49,698 bases of DNA from Bacteroidota bacterium (GTDB taxonomy: Bacteria; Bacteroidota; Ignavibacteria; UBA10030; UBA8401): contig WBUG01000019.1 of NCBI GenBank assembly GCA_008933835.1, forward strand, positions 1 to 49,698. The letters run 5' to 3'. Positions within the stretch are counted from its first letter, which is position 1, and every line of letters begins with the position of its first letter. Under the pieces are notes generated by a model. The model did no database searches, was not told the DNA's origin, and saw only the letters and a program-made list of their open reading frames with translations. The translations under genes were made by a program, and so were the position numbers. Below, piece by piece: positions 40,610 through 48,666 of the stretch.

Positions 40610-41779
40610 TCAGGACGAACGGCGCAGCGCCTGGCGGATGTCCGCCAGGATGTCGTCGATGTGTTCCAGTCCCGCGCTGACGCGGATGAGTCCCGGCGTG
40701 ATGGCGACGCGGGCGCGCTCCTCGTCGGTCAGTTTGGAATGCGTGGTGGAGGCGGGATGCGTCACGGTGCTCCGCGCGTCGCCGAGGTTCGCGGTGCTGG
40801 AGAGCATCGTCACCGCGTCGATGAAGCGTTTCGCCCGTTCGTAGCCCCCGCTGACGGTGAAGGTGACCACGCCGCCCCCCTGCCGCATCTGCCGTTTCGC
40901 GAGGGCGTACTGCGGGTGCGACGGCAGGAAGGGATACTTCACCGAATCGATCCCCGGCTCCTTCTCCAGCGCCTGCGCCAGCGCGAGGGCGTTGGAGCAG
41001 TGCCGGTCCATCCGCACCGCGAGCGTCTCGAGGCTCTTGGAGAGGACCCACGCGTTGAAGGGGGACATCGCCGGGCCCGTGTGCCGCGCAAAGAACCGGA
41101 TCTCGTTGATGAGCTCCTTCCGTCCCACGATGACGCCGCCGAGCACGCGGCCCTGTCCGTCGATGAACTTGGTGGCGGAGTGCATCACCAGGTCCGCACC
41201 GTGCTCCGCCGGCGTCTGCAGGTACGGCGTGGCGAAGCAGTTGTCCACCGCCAGGATGAGCCCGCGCTTCTTCGTCAGCGCGCCGAGCCACGCGAGGTCG
41301 ATGAGCTCCAGGCCGGGATTCGAGGGGGTCTCGATGAAGACCATGCGGGTCTCGGGGCGGAGGGCCTCCTCCCACCGTTCCGGCGCGGCGGCGTCCACGT
41401 ACGTATGGGTGATGCCCCACTTCGGCAGCACTTTGGTGAGGAGCTGGTGGGAGGAGCCGAAGAGGGAGCGCGACGCGAGCACGTGGTCGCCGCTCTTCAG
41501 CAGCGCGCCGAAGCCGGTGAAGATGGAGGCCATGCCGGTGGCGAACGCGAAGCCGTCCTCGCACCGCTCGAGCGCCGCCATCTTGTCGATGAACTCCGAC
41601 GTGTTCGGATTGGAGAAGCGGGAGTAGATGTTCCCTTCCACTTCGTCCGCGAAGAGGGCGCGTCCCTGTTCGGCCGAATCGAACACGAAGCTGGAGGTCA
41701 GGTAGAGCGGCACGGAGTGCTCGCGGTGGCCGGAGCGCCCGGCCTGGGTGCGGACCGCGCGGGTCTCGAAGTGTTCCAT
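40610..41779 (-). CDS. metZ: O-succinylhomoserine (or O-acetylhomoserine) sulfhydrylase
   Basis: 389 residues of the Cys/Met metabolism PLP family. YSRFSNPNTSEFIDKMAALE contacts PLP. The Schiff-base Lys lies in HSATKFIDGQGRVLGG, a string typical of MetZ. Further, STANLGDARSTVTHPASTTHS and ITPGLIRVSAGLEHIDDI bind the substrate carboxylate. The enzyme joins sulfide to an activated homoserine to make homocysteine for methionine synthesis in the cytoplasm. Cystathionine gamma-synthase or lyase are alternatives, but the GQGR block favours MetZ. Its leader contains an attenuator (see 41795-41902), and two sulfur-transporter genes follow. Confidence 0.9.
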   Translation of the reverse strand: MEHFETRAVRTQAGRSGHREHSVPLYLTSSFVFDSAEQGRALFADEVEGNIYSRFSNPNTSEFIDKMAALERCEDGFAFATGMASIFTGFGALLKSGDHVLASRSLFGSSHQLLTKVLPKWGITHTYVDAAAPERWEEALRPETRMVFIETPSNPGLELIDLAWLGALTKKRGLILAVDNCFATPYLQTPAEHGADLVMHSATKFIDGQGRVLGGVIVGRKELINEIRFFARHTGPAMSPFNAWVLSKSLETLAVRMDRHCSNALALAQALEKEPGIDSVKYPFLPSHPQYALAKRQMRQGGGVVTFTVSGGYERAKRFIDAVTMLSSTANLGDARSTVTHPASTTHSKLTDEERARVAITPGLIRVSAGLEHIDDILADIRQALRRSS

Positions 41780-41794
41780 AAGGTTCCTTGAAAT

Positions 41795-41822
41795 GAAAAA
41801 AGTCTTTCCGGTGAAAGACTTT
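41795..41822 (-). terminator. Attenuator terminator in the metZ leader
   Basis: On the mRNA, AAAGUCUUUC (41822-41813) pairs with GAAAGACUUU (41808-41799), ten perfect pairs, followed by a U-run. It lies 16 bases before the metZ ATG. An upstream copy of the right arm, UGAAAGAC (41848-41841), can pair instead with GUCUUUCA (41819-41812) over eight bases, which would prevent the terminator forming. Confidence 0.85.
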
Positions 41823-41845
41823 CCGTGACATCGGAGCGGGGTCTT

Positions 41846-41902
41846 TCAGCGGTGCAGCGGACCGGTACGACAGGGAGTCGTGTGGAGGTAAGCGGATTTC
41901 AT
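41846..41902 (-). CDS. Candidate 18-residue leader peptide of the metZ attenuator
   Basis: The frame reads MKSAYLHTTPCRTGPLHR and stops with TGA at 41848-41846. The stop codon is the first three bases of the antiterminator arm. A ribosome that reaches the stop would cover that arm and let the terminator form. A ribosome stalled at the single Cys codon (codon 11, 24 bases upstream) would leave it free. The ATG lies seven bases after a TATATT box, so it would be at or near the 5' end of the RNA, with no Shine-Dalgarno. The placement is striking, but one Cys codon is weak for a classical attenuator, and translation is unproven. Confidence 0.5.
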   Translation of the reverse strand: MKSAYLHTTPCRTGPLHR

Positions 41903-41909
41903 ACCTGAT

Positions 41910-41938
41910 AATATAACAATGCGGAGATAAGGAGCAAA
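41910..41938 (-). promoter_or_regulatory. Promoter of the metZ-sulfur transporter operon
   Basis: The minus strand shows TTTG (41938-41935), exactly 19 bases, then TATATT (41915-41910). This is the Bacteroidetes -33/-7 arrangement. Initiation would fall at about 41903-41902, on the ATG of the leader frame. Confidence 0.7.
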
Positions 41939-41955
41939 CCGGGAGCCTGCCCGGA

Positions 41956-41995
41956 CCGCACGCAGTGTGCCCCGGAAACCAGGCACACCGTGCGG
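41956..41995. repeat. Long imperfect stem-loop between metZ and the M49 peptidase gene
   Basis: CCGCACG-CA-GTGTGCC pairs with GGCACAC-CGTGCGG, 14 pairs with a two-base bulge and a ten-base loop. It is 34 bases after the stop of the 42029 gene on the same strand and upstream of the metZ promoter. It may end that transcript, though it lacks a U-run. Confidence 0.7.
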
Positions 41996-42028
41996 ACCGC
42001 TCCGTTCACCGGACGACAGCGGCGGGGA

Positions 42029-44125
42029 TCACTTCTTCAGCCGTTTCGCCGCTTCCGCCTTCTCCTTCTTCGTGACGTCCGAATACTCGAGCATCTGCTT
42101 CGTCAGGTCGAGCGGATAGGTCACCGCCACGTCGGTGACGTTCCCGTTCGCATCGGTCACCGTCTCGAGCTTCGGCATCACGAAACCGGTGTAGACCGCC
42201 CGGTCCAGCTTCTCCATCCGCGCCAGCACCTGGTCCCGCAGCGCCGTGTCGATCTTGAACCCGTACGTATCGATGAGCCGTTTGGCGGCGGCGAGGTCCC
42301 CTTCGGACTTGATGCGCTGCACTTCGGCCAGCAGCCGTCCCACCCCTTCGCGCATCTTCCCGTAATCGGTCACGCGGAAGTACGTCTTCCCCTCCCGCTC
42401 CAGCCGCTCGATGCATCCGGCGTTCTTCCAGAGCCAGTGGGCGATGAGCTGGCGGTTCTTCATGTGGTCCTCTTCCAGCTGGTCGTGCCCCTTCGGCACC
42501 CGCTGCAGCTGCACCAGACAGGCGTTGCGCACCTCCTTGTCGTACATCGCGCGGGCCACTTCGACGGTGTTCGGCACCAGGCCGAACTCGACGAGTTTCG
42601 GGTCCCAGATGTGGTAGAGCGCCACCAGGTCCGCCCGTGCCTCCTCCAGCGTGGAGTAGTACCCGGGGAGCGCCGCCTGCGGGTCCACCGTGAGCTGCGG
42701 CGACACCTTGCCGGAGGCGTGACCGAGCACTTCGTGCAGCGCGGTGTGGAGGTTGTCCGCCAGCGAACCGTACCTCTCCTGCAGCGCCCTCTCCGCCTCG
42801 TCCGCGGCGAACTCCTTCAGCACGTCCTTGCCGCCGGTCTTCTCGTACGCGTCCACGATGTTATAGAGGGTCACGGACTTGCTGCCGTACTGCTCGCGCA
42901 CGTCCTGTTCGTTCGGCAGGTTGATGCCAATGGCGCTCACCGGACCCGCGTCGCCGGTCTCGACCACCACGTTGATGACGGTGTACTTCAGCGGCTTCAC
43001 ATCCTTCTTCTTGTACCGCTCCTCCCACGGCATGCGGTCCTCGAAGTACTGCGCCGCCGTCCCCACCTTCTGGAACATCTCGGTCAGTTCGGGGTTCGCG
43101 AAGTTGACCACGGATTCGAACTGTCCCTTCGCGCCGCGCGCATCGAGGTACACCTCGATGAAGCCGTGGATCATGTCCACCGCGGACTGCGTCTCCTGCA
43201 CCCAGCCGATGTTGTACGCGCGCCAGTCCTCCGGGTCGCCGGAGCGGTAGAAGCGGATGAGCCGGTCCAGGTTCTCCGCCTGCTGCGGGTTCGACGCGTA
43301 CGCTTTCGCCTTCTCCAGATGCGCCACGGCGGCCTCGAGGTCCTCGGCGTACATCCCCGCGGGGACCTTCCCGCCGAGATGGCGGTCGCCGGTGCGGTAC
43401 ACCTTCTCCGTCAGGACGCCGTTCTCCTTCACCACTTTGGAGTTCAGCGGATGCTTCTCCCCGCCGGACTTCGCCCACGCTTCCACGTCGGCATAGGTCG
43501 TCCCTTCGTATAGATTGTTCGCGCTGCCGGCCACCATGTCCTCCCCCGGCGTCTTGTTCGTCTGCACCGGCTCGAACGCCGGATCGAAGAGGGAGGGACG
43601 GAGCCGCTCGAGCTTCTTCGCGAGCGTTTCGTTCTTCCGGAGCGTCACCGCCGCGCCGTTCTTCACCGCCGCGGCGACGGCCGCCGAGAACTCCTCGAAC
43701 CGGCACGGCATCACGAACTTGCGCGCGGTGATGTTGTCGTACATCGAATTGTTGACCCAGAACAGCTTCGTGTAGAGGGTGATCTGTCCGAGCACGGCGG
43801 GATCGATCCCTTTCGGATGGCGGACGACCGCCTCGAGCAGTTCGCGCACCTCCAGCGCGTGCCGGTGCCGCTGGTCCACCGCGATGTCCCGCGCCGCGAT
43901 GGCGGAGCGGTAGAGGTGGTAGGTGAAGATCTTCTCCTTCAGCGACAGCTTCTCGAAGCCGTCCGCATATAATTGTACGATGCGGACGGGACCGACATCC
44001 CCCATCTGCAGTTTCTCGATGGCGTACCGGCGTTCCGGCACCTCGGGCTGTTTCGGCTTGTCGGCGTGCTGGGCGGTCAGCGGCAGGGTCATCATCATCA
44101 TGGTCACGAATGTCCGTTTGTTCAT
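42029..44125 (-). CDS. Dipeptidyl-peptidase III-like zinc metallopeptidase (M49), exported
   Basis: 698 residues. A short signal-like N-terminus (MNKRTFVTMMMMTLPLTAQ) is followed by a long helical region. The zinc motif is HEVLGH at 464-469, the HExxGH form unique to M49, with the partner motif EEARADL near residue 500 supplying the third ligand. LHTALHEVLGHASGKV and LPGYYSTLEEARADLVALYHIW are family-like. M49 enzymes remove dipeptides from oligopeptides of four or more residues. The periplasm is the likely site. A TACTTTG promoter box lies 23 bases upstream and AAGGAG is the ribosome site. Length is normal for bacterial M49. Confidence 0.93.
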   Translation of the reverse strand: MNKRTFVTMMMMTLPLTAQHADKPKQPEVPERRYAIEKLQMGDVGPVRIVQLYADGFEKLSLKEKIFTYHLYRSAIAARDIAVDQRHRHALEVRELLEAVVRHPKGIDPAVLGQITLYTKLFWVNNSMYDNITARKFVMPCRFEEFSAAVAAAVKNGAAVTLRKNETLAKKLERLRPSLFDPAFEPVQTNKTPGEDMVAGSANNLYEGTTYADVEAWAKSGGEKHPLNSKVVKENGVLTEKVYRTGDRHLGGKVPAGMYAEDLEAAVAHLEKAKAYASNPQQAENLDRLIRFYRSGDPEDWRAYNIGWVQETQSAVDMIHGFIEVYLDARGAKGQFESVVNFANPELTEMFQKVGTAAQYFEDRMPWEERYKKKDVKPLKYTVINVVVETGDAGPVSAIGINLPNEQDVREQYGSKSVTLYNIVDAYEKTGGKDVLKEFAADEAERALQERYGSLADNLHTALHEVLGHASGKVSPQLTVDPQAALPGYYSTLEEARADLVALYHIWDPKLVEFGLVPNTVEVARAMYDKEVRNACLVQLQRVPKGHDQLEEDHMKNRQLIAHWLWKNAGCIERLEREGKTYFRVTDYGKMREGVGRLLAEVQRIKSEGDLAAAKRLIDTYGFKIDTALRDQVLARMEKLDRAVYTGFVMPKLETVTDANGNVTDVAVTYPLDLTKQMLEYSDVTKKEKAEAAKRLKK

Positions 44126-44147
44126 GGTCTCTCCTTTTTCGGTCCAT

Positions 44148-44177
44148 CAAAGTAGAGAGAGAAGGGGGGAAAATCAA
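44148..44177 (-). promoter_or_regulatory. Promoter of the M49 peptidase gene
   Basis: The minus strand shows TTG (44177-44175), 20 bases, then TACTTTG (44154-44148), a good match to the TAnnTTTG box. Initiation near 44141 leaves a short leader with the AAGGAG ribosome site before the ATG at 44125. Confidence 0.6.
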
Positions 44178-44199
44178 TTCCACATCTGTCAACTTTTCC

Positions 44200-44207
44200 T
44201 ATTTTTG
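44200..44207 (+). promoter_or_regulatory. Possible promoter box for the globin gene
   Basis: TATTTTTG matches TAnnTTTG exactly, 142 bases before the globin ATG. The 185-base gap from 44164 is AT-rich and contains a run of nine T at about 44272-44280 and an AATATTC at about 44287. Which of these is the true start is unclear. Confidence 0.35.
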
Positions 44208-44348
44208 CAAGATTCGCGCCACGGCTTTGCAGGCATGAAAAGGAACCGGCCTCTTTCGTCCGATTTTTCCCGTTTTTTTTTCGGCACAATATTCATACTC
44301 TGCGGGAGCGGAAACCGTGACACCATTCTTTTCTTTCAGGAGACATCC

Positions 44349-44783
44349 ATGACACCGAAGCAACAAGAGCTCGTCAAGAAAAGTTTTGAGAAGGTGCGTC
44401 CGAAAGGGACCGAGATCGCCGACCTGCTCTATAAGAAGCTGTTCGAACTGGAGCCGAAGGTCGCCGGGCTCTTCCGCGGGGATATGAAGGAGCAGAAGGA
44501 GAAGCTGATGCGCATGCTGCAGATCGCCGTCGAGGGGATCGACAACCATGCGGAGCTGCAGCCGATGCTCTTCAACCTCGGCCGCATCCATCACTCCTAC
44601 GGCATCGAGGGGCACCAGTTCATGTCGTTCCAGGAGTCGCTGCTGCATGCGCTGCGCACCTCCCTCGGCACGGAGTTCACGCCGGAGGTGGAGGATGCGT
44701 GGAAGGCGGTCTACCTCTACATGGCCACCACGATGTTCAACTTCCCGCACCATGACGAGCAGGTGCAGGTGCCGCACAACTGA
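44349..44783 (+). CDS. Single-domain haemoglobin (Vitreoscilla-type globin)
   Basis: 144 residues. The helices fit the three-on-three globin fold: LVKKSFEKVRPKGTEIADLLYKKLFEL (A/B, with Tyr28 at the usual B10 place), LGRIHHSYGI with probable proximal His81, and a C-terminal helix ending VYLYMATTMF. No reductase domain follows, so it is a single-domain globin rather than a flavohaemoglobin. These bind O2 and often detoxify NO with a partner reductase. CAGGAGA precedes the ATG. A GC-rich inverted repeat (CCGGCCGG units) follows the stop. The metal cassette starts 66 bases downstream. Confidence 0.9.
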   Translation: MTPKQQELVKKSFEKVRPKGTEIADLLYKKLFELEPKVAGLFRGDMKEQKEKLMRMLQIAVEGIDNHAELQPMLFNLGRIHHSYGIEGHQFMSFQESLLHALRTSLGTEFTPEVEDAWKAVYLYMATTMFNFPHHDEQVQVPHN

Positions 44784-44849
44784 CGGAAAGGTCCCGGCCG
44801 GGAACCGTACCGGCCGGCATCGTTGTTCTCTGAATACGGTCCGTACATC

Positions 44850-45224
44850 GTGAAGAAGACCCTCACCATACTGTTCCTCATCGTCTACACCCTGCTCGGT
44901 GCGGGGGTGAGCGTGGTCATCCACACCTGCGGCGGCGTGTCCGACGCGGCGCTCGCCTCGGCGCAGTATGAGGACCCGTGCGGCTGCGACGACGGGACTT
45001 CCGCGGAAATGTGCTGCACCACGGTGATGACGACGGTGAAGGTCGAGGACGCCCAGCAGACCCCGACCGCGCCGATGCTCCAGACCGATTCCGCCGGCCA
45101 GCCGCATCCCGCTCCCCCCGTTCCGTCACTGACGGAACCGGTGTTCGCCGGCGTTCCATTCTTCGATTCCTCTCCCCCTCTCACATACGACCTGACCGTC
45201 CTTCATTCGGTGTTCCGTATCTGA
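44850..45224 (+). CDS. Small Cys-rich exported protein, HYC_CC_PP-like
   Basis: 124 residues from a GTG start (VKKTLTILFLIVYTLLGAGVSVVIH). An upstream TTG at 44823 is an alternative. Just after the signal-like helix comes HTCGG, then CGCDDGTSAEMCCT, then a Pro-rich tail. The H-x-C, C-x-C, CC and PP order resembles the HYC_CC_PP proteins common in Bacteroidota, which occur beside metal-linked TonB receptors. Six cysteines and the His could bind copper or zinc. It is the first gene of a three-gene set with an HMA protein and a TonB receptor. Metal binding is inferred. Confidence 0.7.
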   Translation: MKKTLTILFLIVYTLLGAGVSVVIHTCGGVSDAALASAQYEDPCGCDDGTSAEMCCTTVMTTVKVEDAQQTPTAPMLQTDSAGQPHPAPPVPSLTEPVFAGVPFFDSSPPLTYDLTVLHSVFRI

Positions 45225-45298
45225 GCGTACGCTGTGCTGCGGTGCGGCCGAACGGCCGTATTCCGTCATTTTCGTACACTCAACCATAAGGAACGACC

Positions 45299-45646
45299 AT
45301 GAAGACCATCGTGTTCTCCGCCATCCTCTCTCTCATCCTCCTCTCCGCTCCGGCCGTCTCGGGTGACGCCGTGAAGGAGACCTCGTTCACCGTCTCGGGC
45401 CTCTGCAACATGTGCAAGAACCGCATCGAGAAGGCGATGAAGATCCCCGAAGTGAAGTACGCGAAGTGGGACAAGAAGTCCAAGCAGCTGAAGGTCGCGT
45501 ACCTTTCGGAGAGCATCTCGCTCGATTCGCTGCAGCAGCGCCTCGCCGCCGTCGGACACGACACCGAGAAGTTCAAGGCGTCCGACGAGACGTACAACGG
45601 GCTCCCCGGCTGCTGCCTGTACCGCGACGGCGGATCCACCCACTAA
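45299..45646 (+). CDS. Exported heavy-metal-associated (HMA) domain protein
   Basis: 115 residues. The signal peptide ends near residue 22 (MKTIVFSAILSLILLSAPAVSG). The HMA fold has the metal motif GLCNMC with Cys36 and Cys39, then RIEKAMKIPEVKYAKWD and SLQQRLAAVGHDTEKF. The tail LPGCCLYRDGG carries a second Cys pair, as often seen in Bacteroidota periplasmic HMA proteins. It probably shuttles Cu(I) or another soft metal in the periplasm. AAGGAA precedes the ATG. It sits between the Cys-rich protein and the TonB receptor. Confidence 0.9.
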   Translation: MKTIVFSAILSLILLSAPAVSGDAVKETSFTVSGLCNMCKNRIEKAMKIPEVKYAKWDKKSKQLKVAYLSESISLDSLQQRLAAVGHDTEKFKASDETYNGLPGCCLYRDGGSTH

Positions 45647-45811
45647 CGACGAACCGGGAACCGGCGGACGCCGCATGCATCGTGCGGCGGAAGCACCGGT
45701 GCGCGCATCGTGCGGGAATCGTCCGGCCGCTCACGGCTCTGACGCTTTCACCGCGGGGTGCGCACTGCACCGGCCGCTCCGCTCCGGCGTCCGCGTTCCC
45801 ACGGAGGAACC

Positions 45812-48067
45812 ATGAAACGATTATCCCTGTCCTTCTTCCTGCTCGTCTCGACACTCAGCGCCCAGCAGCTCACGGGCGTGGTGCTGGAGAAGAGCGACGA
45901 CGGGACGTTCCGTCCCCTCATCGGCGCGAGCGCGTACTGGCTCGGCACCGCCACCGGAACGGTGACGGACACCAACGGAGTCTTCCGTCTGCCGCTCAAC
46001 GACACGGGAGGGCGCCTCGTGGTGAGCTACATCGGCTACCGAGCGGACACCGTGACCATCGCCGACCAGCGGAAGGTGAACATCATCCTGAAGAGCGACG
46101 CGACGGCGCTGGCGGAAGTGGAGGTGGTGGGCGAAACGCAGAGCACGTACGTCAGTTACCTCGCTCCGCAGAAGATGCTCGTCATGACCGAGCGGGAGCT
46201 CTTTAAAGCGGCGTGCTGCAACCTCTCCGAGAGCTTCGAAACGAACCCTTCCATCGACGTCTCGTTCACCGACGCCATCACCGGCACGAAGCAGATCGAG
46301 ATGCTGGGACTGGCCGGCACGTACTCGCAGATCACCGTGGAGAACCTCCCCGCCATCCGCGGACTGACGTCGACCGCCGGACTCACGTACATCCCCGGCA
46401 CATGGATCGAAAGCATCCAGGTGTCCAAGGGGGTCGGTTCGGTGGCGAACGGCTACGAGTCCATCACCGGCCAGATCAACGTCGAACTCCGCAAGCCGAT
46501 GGAGGAGGAGGAACGGCAGTTCTTCCTGAACCTCTTCGGCAATCAGGACCGGCGGTTCGAGGGGAATCTGAACGTGCGGACACCGCTCTCGCACGACCTG
46601 TCGTCCATGACCATGCTGCACGCCAGCGGACAGAACCTGGGGGTGGACCGGAACGGCGACCGCTTCCTCGACATGCCGCTCTACTCCACCCTGAACGCCG
46701 TGCAGCGGTTCCACTTCACCGACCACACCGGTCTGGAAGGGCAGTTCGGCGTACAGTTCGTGGAGGAAAAGAAGGAAGGAGGGACGCGGAACGGCGTGAA
46801 GCTCTCCGCCGCCCAGCTGAGCGCCGCACCGGCGGAGTACGCGTTCACGATGGAAGGACGGCAGCTGCGGCTGTGGGGGAAGACGGGGTACGTCTTCGCC
46901 GGCAAACAGTACCAAAGCGTCGGACTGCAGTGGTCCTACACCCGCAACCGGCAGTCCTCCTCCTTCCGCTCGCACGAGTACGCCGCGGGCGAACAGACCG
47001 GGTACGTGAACCTCATCTACCAGTCCATCTTCGACAACACGATGCACACGTTCCGCACCGGGGTGAGCATGCTCTATGACGAGTACGACGAGACGTTCAT
47101 GCACCTGCGGTACACGCGCACCGAAGCGGTGCCGGGGGTCTTCTTCGAATACACGTACACGCCGGGGGACGAGTTCTCGATGGTGGCGGGAGTGCGTGGG
47201 GACCGGCACAACAATTTCGGCGCGTTCCTCACGCCGCGCCTGCACGTGCGGTACACGCCGCAGGAGGACTGGGTCTTCCGCGCCGTGGCGGGACGCGGAC
47301 AGCGGACGGCGAACATCTTCGCCGAGAACATGGCCTTCTTCGCCAGTTCCCGCACTCCCGTGGTGGTGCGCACGGACGGCGTGCCCGACTTCCAGCGCGA
47401 ACCCGAGGCGGCGTGGAACACCGGCGTGAACGTGACGCACTACTTCCTGTGGGACTACCGCGACGCGACGGTCTCGGCGGACGTGTACTACACCGACTTT
47501 GTCTCGCAGATGGTGGCGGACCTCGACACCGATCCGCATCGGGTCATCTTCCGCGCCCTCAACGGACGCTCCTCCTCCCTGAGCGTGCAGACGGAGCTCT
47601 CCCTGCAGCCGCTGGAACGGCTCGAGACCCGCGTCGCGTACCGGTACCTGGACGTGCGGCAGACCATCGGCGGAATGCTGCGCGAACGGCCGTTCGTCGC
47701 ACGCCACCGCGCGTTCCTGAATCTCGCCTACTCGACGGAGCGCGAGGACGACGCGGAACCGCAGATGCTGTACGACCTGACCGTGCAGTGGTTCGGCAGC
47801 AAGCGCCTCCCCGACACGCAGGCGAACCCGCTCCCCTTCCGCGCGCGCGGCCATTCCCCCGCGTTCGCGCTCGCCAACGCGCAGGTGACGCGGTCGTTCT
47901 TCGCGGGACTGGACCTCTACCTCGGCATCGAGAACATCACCGACTTCCGTCAGGACGATCCGATCATCGACGCCGCGGACCCGGGCGGGTCGTACTTCGA
48001 CAGCGCCCTCGTCTGGGGACCGGTCAACGGACGGACGGTGTACCTGGGGATGCGGTGGAGGCTGTGA
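45812..48067 (+). CDS. TonB-dependent receptor of the metal-associated group
   Basis: 751 residues, signal peptide MKRLSLSFFLLVSTLSAQ, then a carboxypeptidase-regulatory-like domain (about 20-105, GASAYWLGTATGTVTDTNGVF). The plug starts near 125 with LFKAACCNLSESFETNPSIDV and GTKQIEMLGLAGTYSQI; a CC pair at this place recurs in receptors found next to HMA proteins. The barrel ends with aromatic strand VYLGMRWRL. CGGAGG precedes the ATG. Its substrate is probably a metal or metallophore, copper being the best guess from context. A 12-bp-arm hairpin follows the stop. Confidence 0.9.
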   Translation: MKRLSLSFFLLVSTLSAQQLTGVVLEKSDDGTFRPLIGASAYWLGTATGTVTDTNGVFRLPLNDTGGRLVVSYIGYRADTVTIADQRKVNIILKSDATALAEVEVVGETQSTYVSYLAPQKMLVMTERELFKAACCNLSESFETNPSIDVSFTDAITGTKQIEMLGLAGTYSQITVENLPAIRGLTSTAGLTYIPGTWIESIQVSKGVGSVANGYESITGQINVELRKPMEEEERQFFLNLFGNQDRRFEGNLNVRTPLSHDLSSMTMLHASGQNLGVDRNGDRFLDMPLYSTLNAVQRFHFTDHTGLEGQFGVQFVEEKKEGGTRNGVKLSAAQLSAAPAEYAFTMEGRQLRLWGKTGYVFAGKQYQSVGLQWSYTRNRQSSSFRSHEYAAGEQTGYVNLIYQSIFDNTMHTFRTGVSMLYDEYDETFMHLRYTRTEAVPGVFFEYTYTPGDEFSMVAGVRGDRHNNFGAFLTPRLHVRYTPQEDWVFRAVAGRGQRTANIFAENMAFFASSRTPVVVRTDGVPDFQREPEAAWNTGVNVTHYFLWDYRDATVSADVYYTDFVSQMVADLDTDPHRVIFRALNGRSSSLSVQTELSLQPLERLETRVAYRYLDVRQTIGGMLRERPFVARHRAFLNLAYSTEREDDAEPQMLYDLTVQWFGSKRLPDTQANPLPFRARGHSPAFALANAQVTRSFFAGLDLYLGIENITDFRQDDPIIDAADPGGSYFDSALVWGPVNGRTVYLGMRWRL

Positions 48068-48071
48068 ACCG

Positions 48072-48103
48072 CCGGAGCATCACGCCGTGACGTGATGCTC
48101 CGG
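48072..48103. terminator. Hairpin between convergent genes
   Basis: CCGGAGCATCAC and GTGATGCTCCGG, 12 perfect pairs, enclose an eight-base loop. It starts five bases after the TonB receptor stop and covers the last codons of the opposite-strand HEAT gene. There is no T-run, but position and stability suggest a bidirectional terminator. Confidence 0.6.
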
Positions 48104-48643
48104 CTCCTCCCGGCGTCGCCGCCGTTCGTCCAGCACCTGGACGGCGGCGAACGCCGCTTTGGAGGGGAGTTCGTTCACCGCCAGCGCCTCCAGCACCCGC
48201 TCCTCCGCTCCGTTCAGCAGTCCGTCCATCCTCAGCGCGTGCAGGACGTGATGCGCTCCCTCACGGAGCGTGACCGTGTCGTACTCCTCCCGCAGCAGTT
48301 CCAGCACCGGCTCCACCGCATGCCGTTCCAGCTCGATGAGCGCGTCCGCCGCCACCCAGCGCACGTCCATGTCCTCGTCCGTCAGCATCCGCGCCAGCGC
48401 ACGGGCCGACACGGGGTCTCGCAGATGCATCAGCGTCTTGCACGCCTCCCAGCGGACGGAGTCCGACGGATGCCGGAGCAGCGTCTGCACGGCGGGCGAC
48501 GCCAGCCGCCCGATGTGCATCAGCGCTTCGCGCGCCCGCTTGCGCTCCGCCCCGTCGGCCGCCTGCAGCCGGCCGACCAGCAGTTCGATGCAGAGCGGCG
48601 TCAGCGTTCCCCCTTCCGTCACCACGGACCGATGTCGTTCCAT
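48080..48643 (-). CDS. HEAT-repeat protein
   Basis: 187 residues, cytoplasmic. Tandem helical repeats of about 31 residues run from 20 to 170 (AREALMHIGRLASPAVQTLLRH, VRWEACKTLMHLRDPVSARALARML, VRWVAADALIELERHAVEPVLELL). The recurring DxxVRWxAxxAL pattern is that of PBS-lyase/HEAT repeats. AGGAGG upstream sets the start at 48643. It ends EEPEHHVTA. Such proteins are protein-binding scaffolds. It follows the T9SS-secreted protein by 23 bases and is probably co-transcribed. The partner is unknown. Confidence 0.85.
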   Translation of the reverse strand: MERHRSVVTEGGTLTPLCIELLVGRLQAADGAERKRAREALMHIGRLASPAVQTLLRHPSDSVRWEACKTLMHLRDPVSARALARMLTDEDMDVRWVAADALIELERHAVEPVLELLREEYDTVTLREGAHHVLHALRMDGLLNGAEERVLEALAVNELPSKAAFAAVQVLDERRRRREEPEHHVTA

Positions 48644-48666
48644 ACCGGCCTCCTTTCCTGCCGCGG

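Noticed and set aside
41780-41940. Known SAM-I, SAM-II or SAH riboswitch in the metZ leader
   Set aside because: I could not find the conserved core strings of these classes. The leader frame and competing stems explain the region better, although an Rfam scan would decide.
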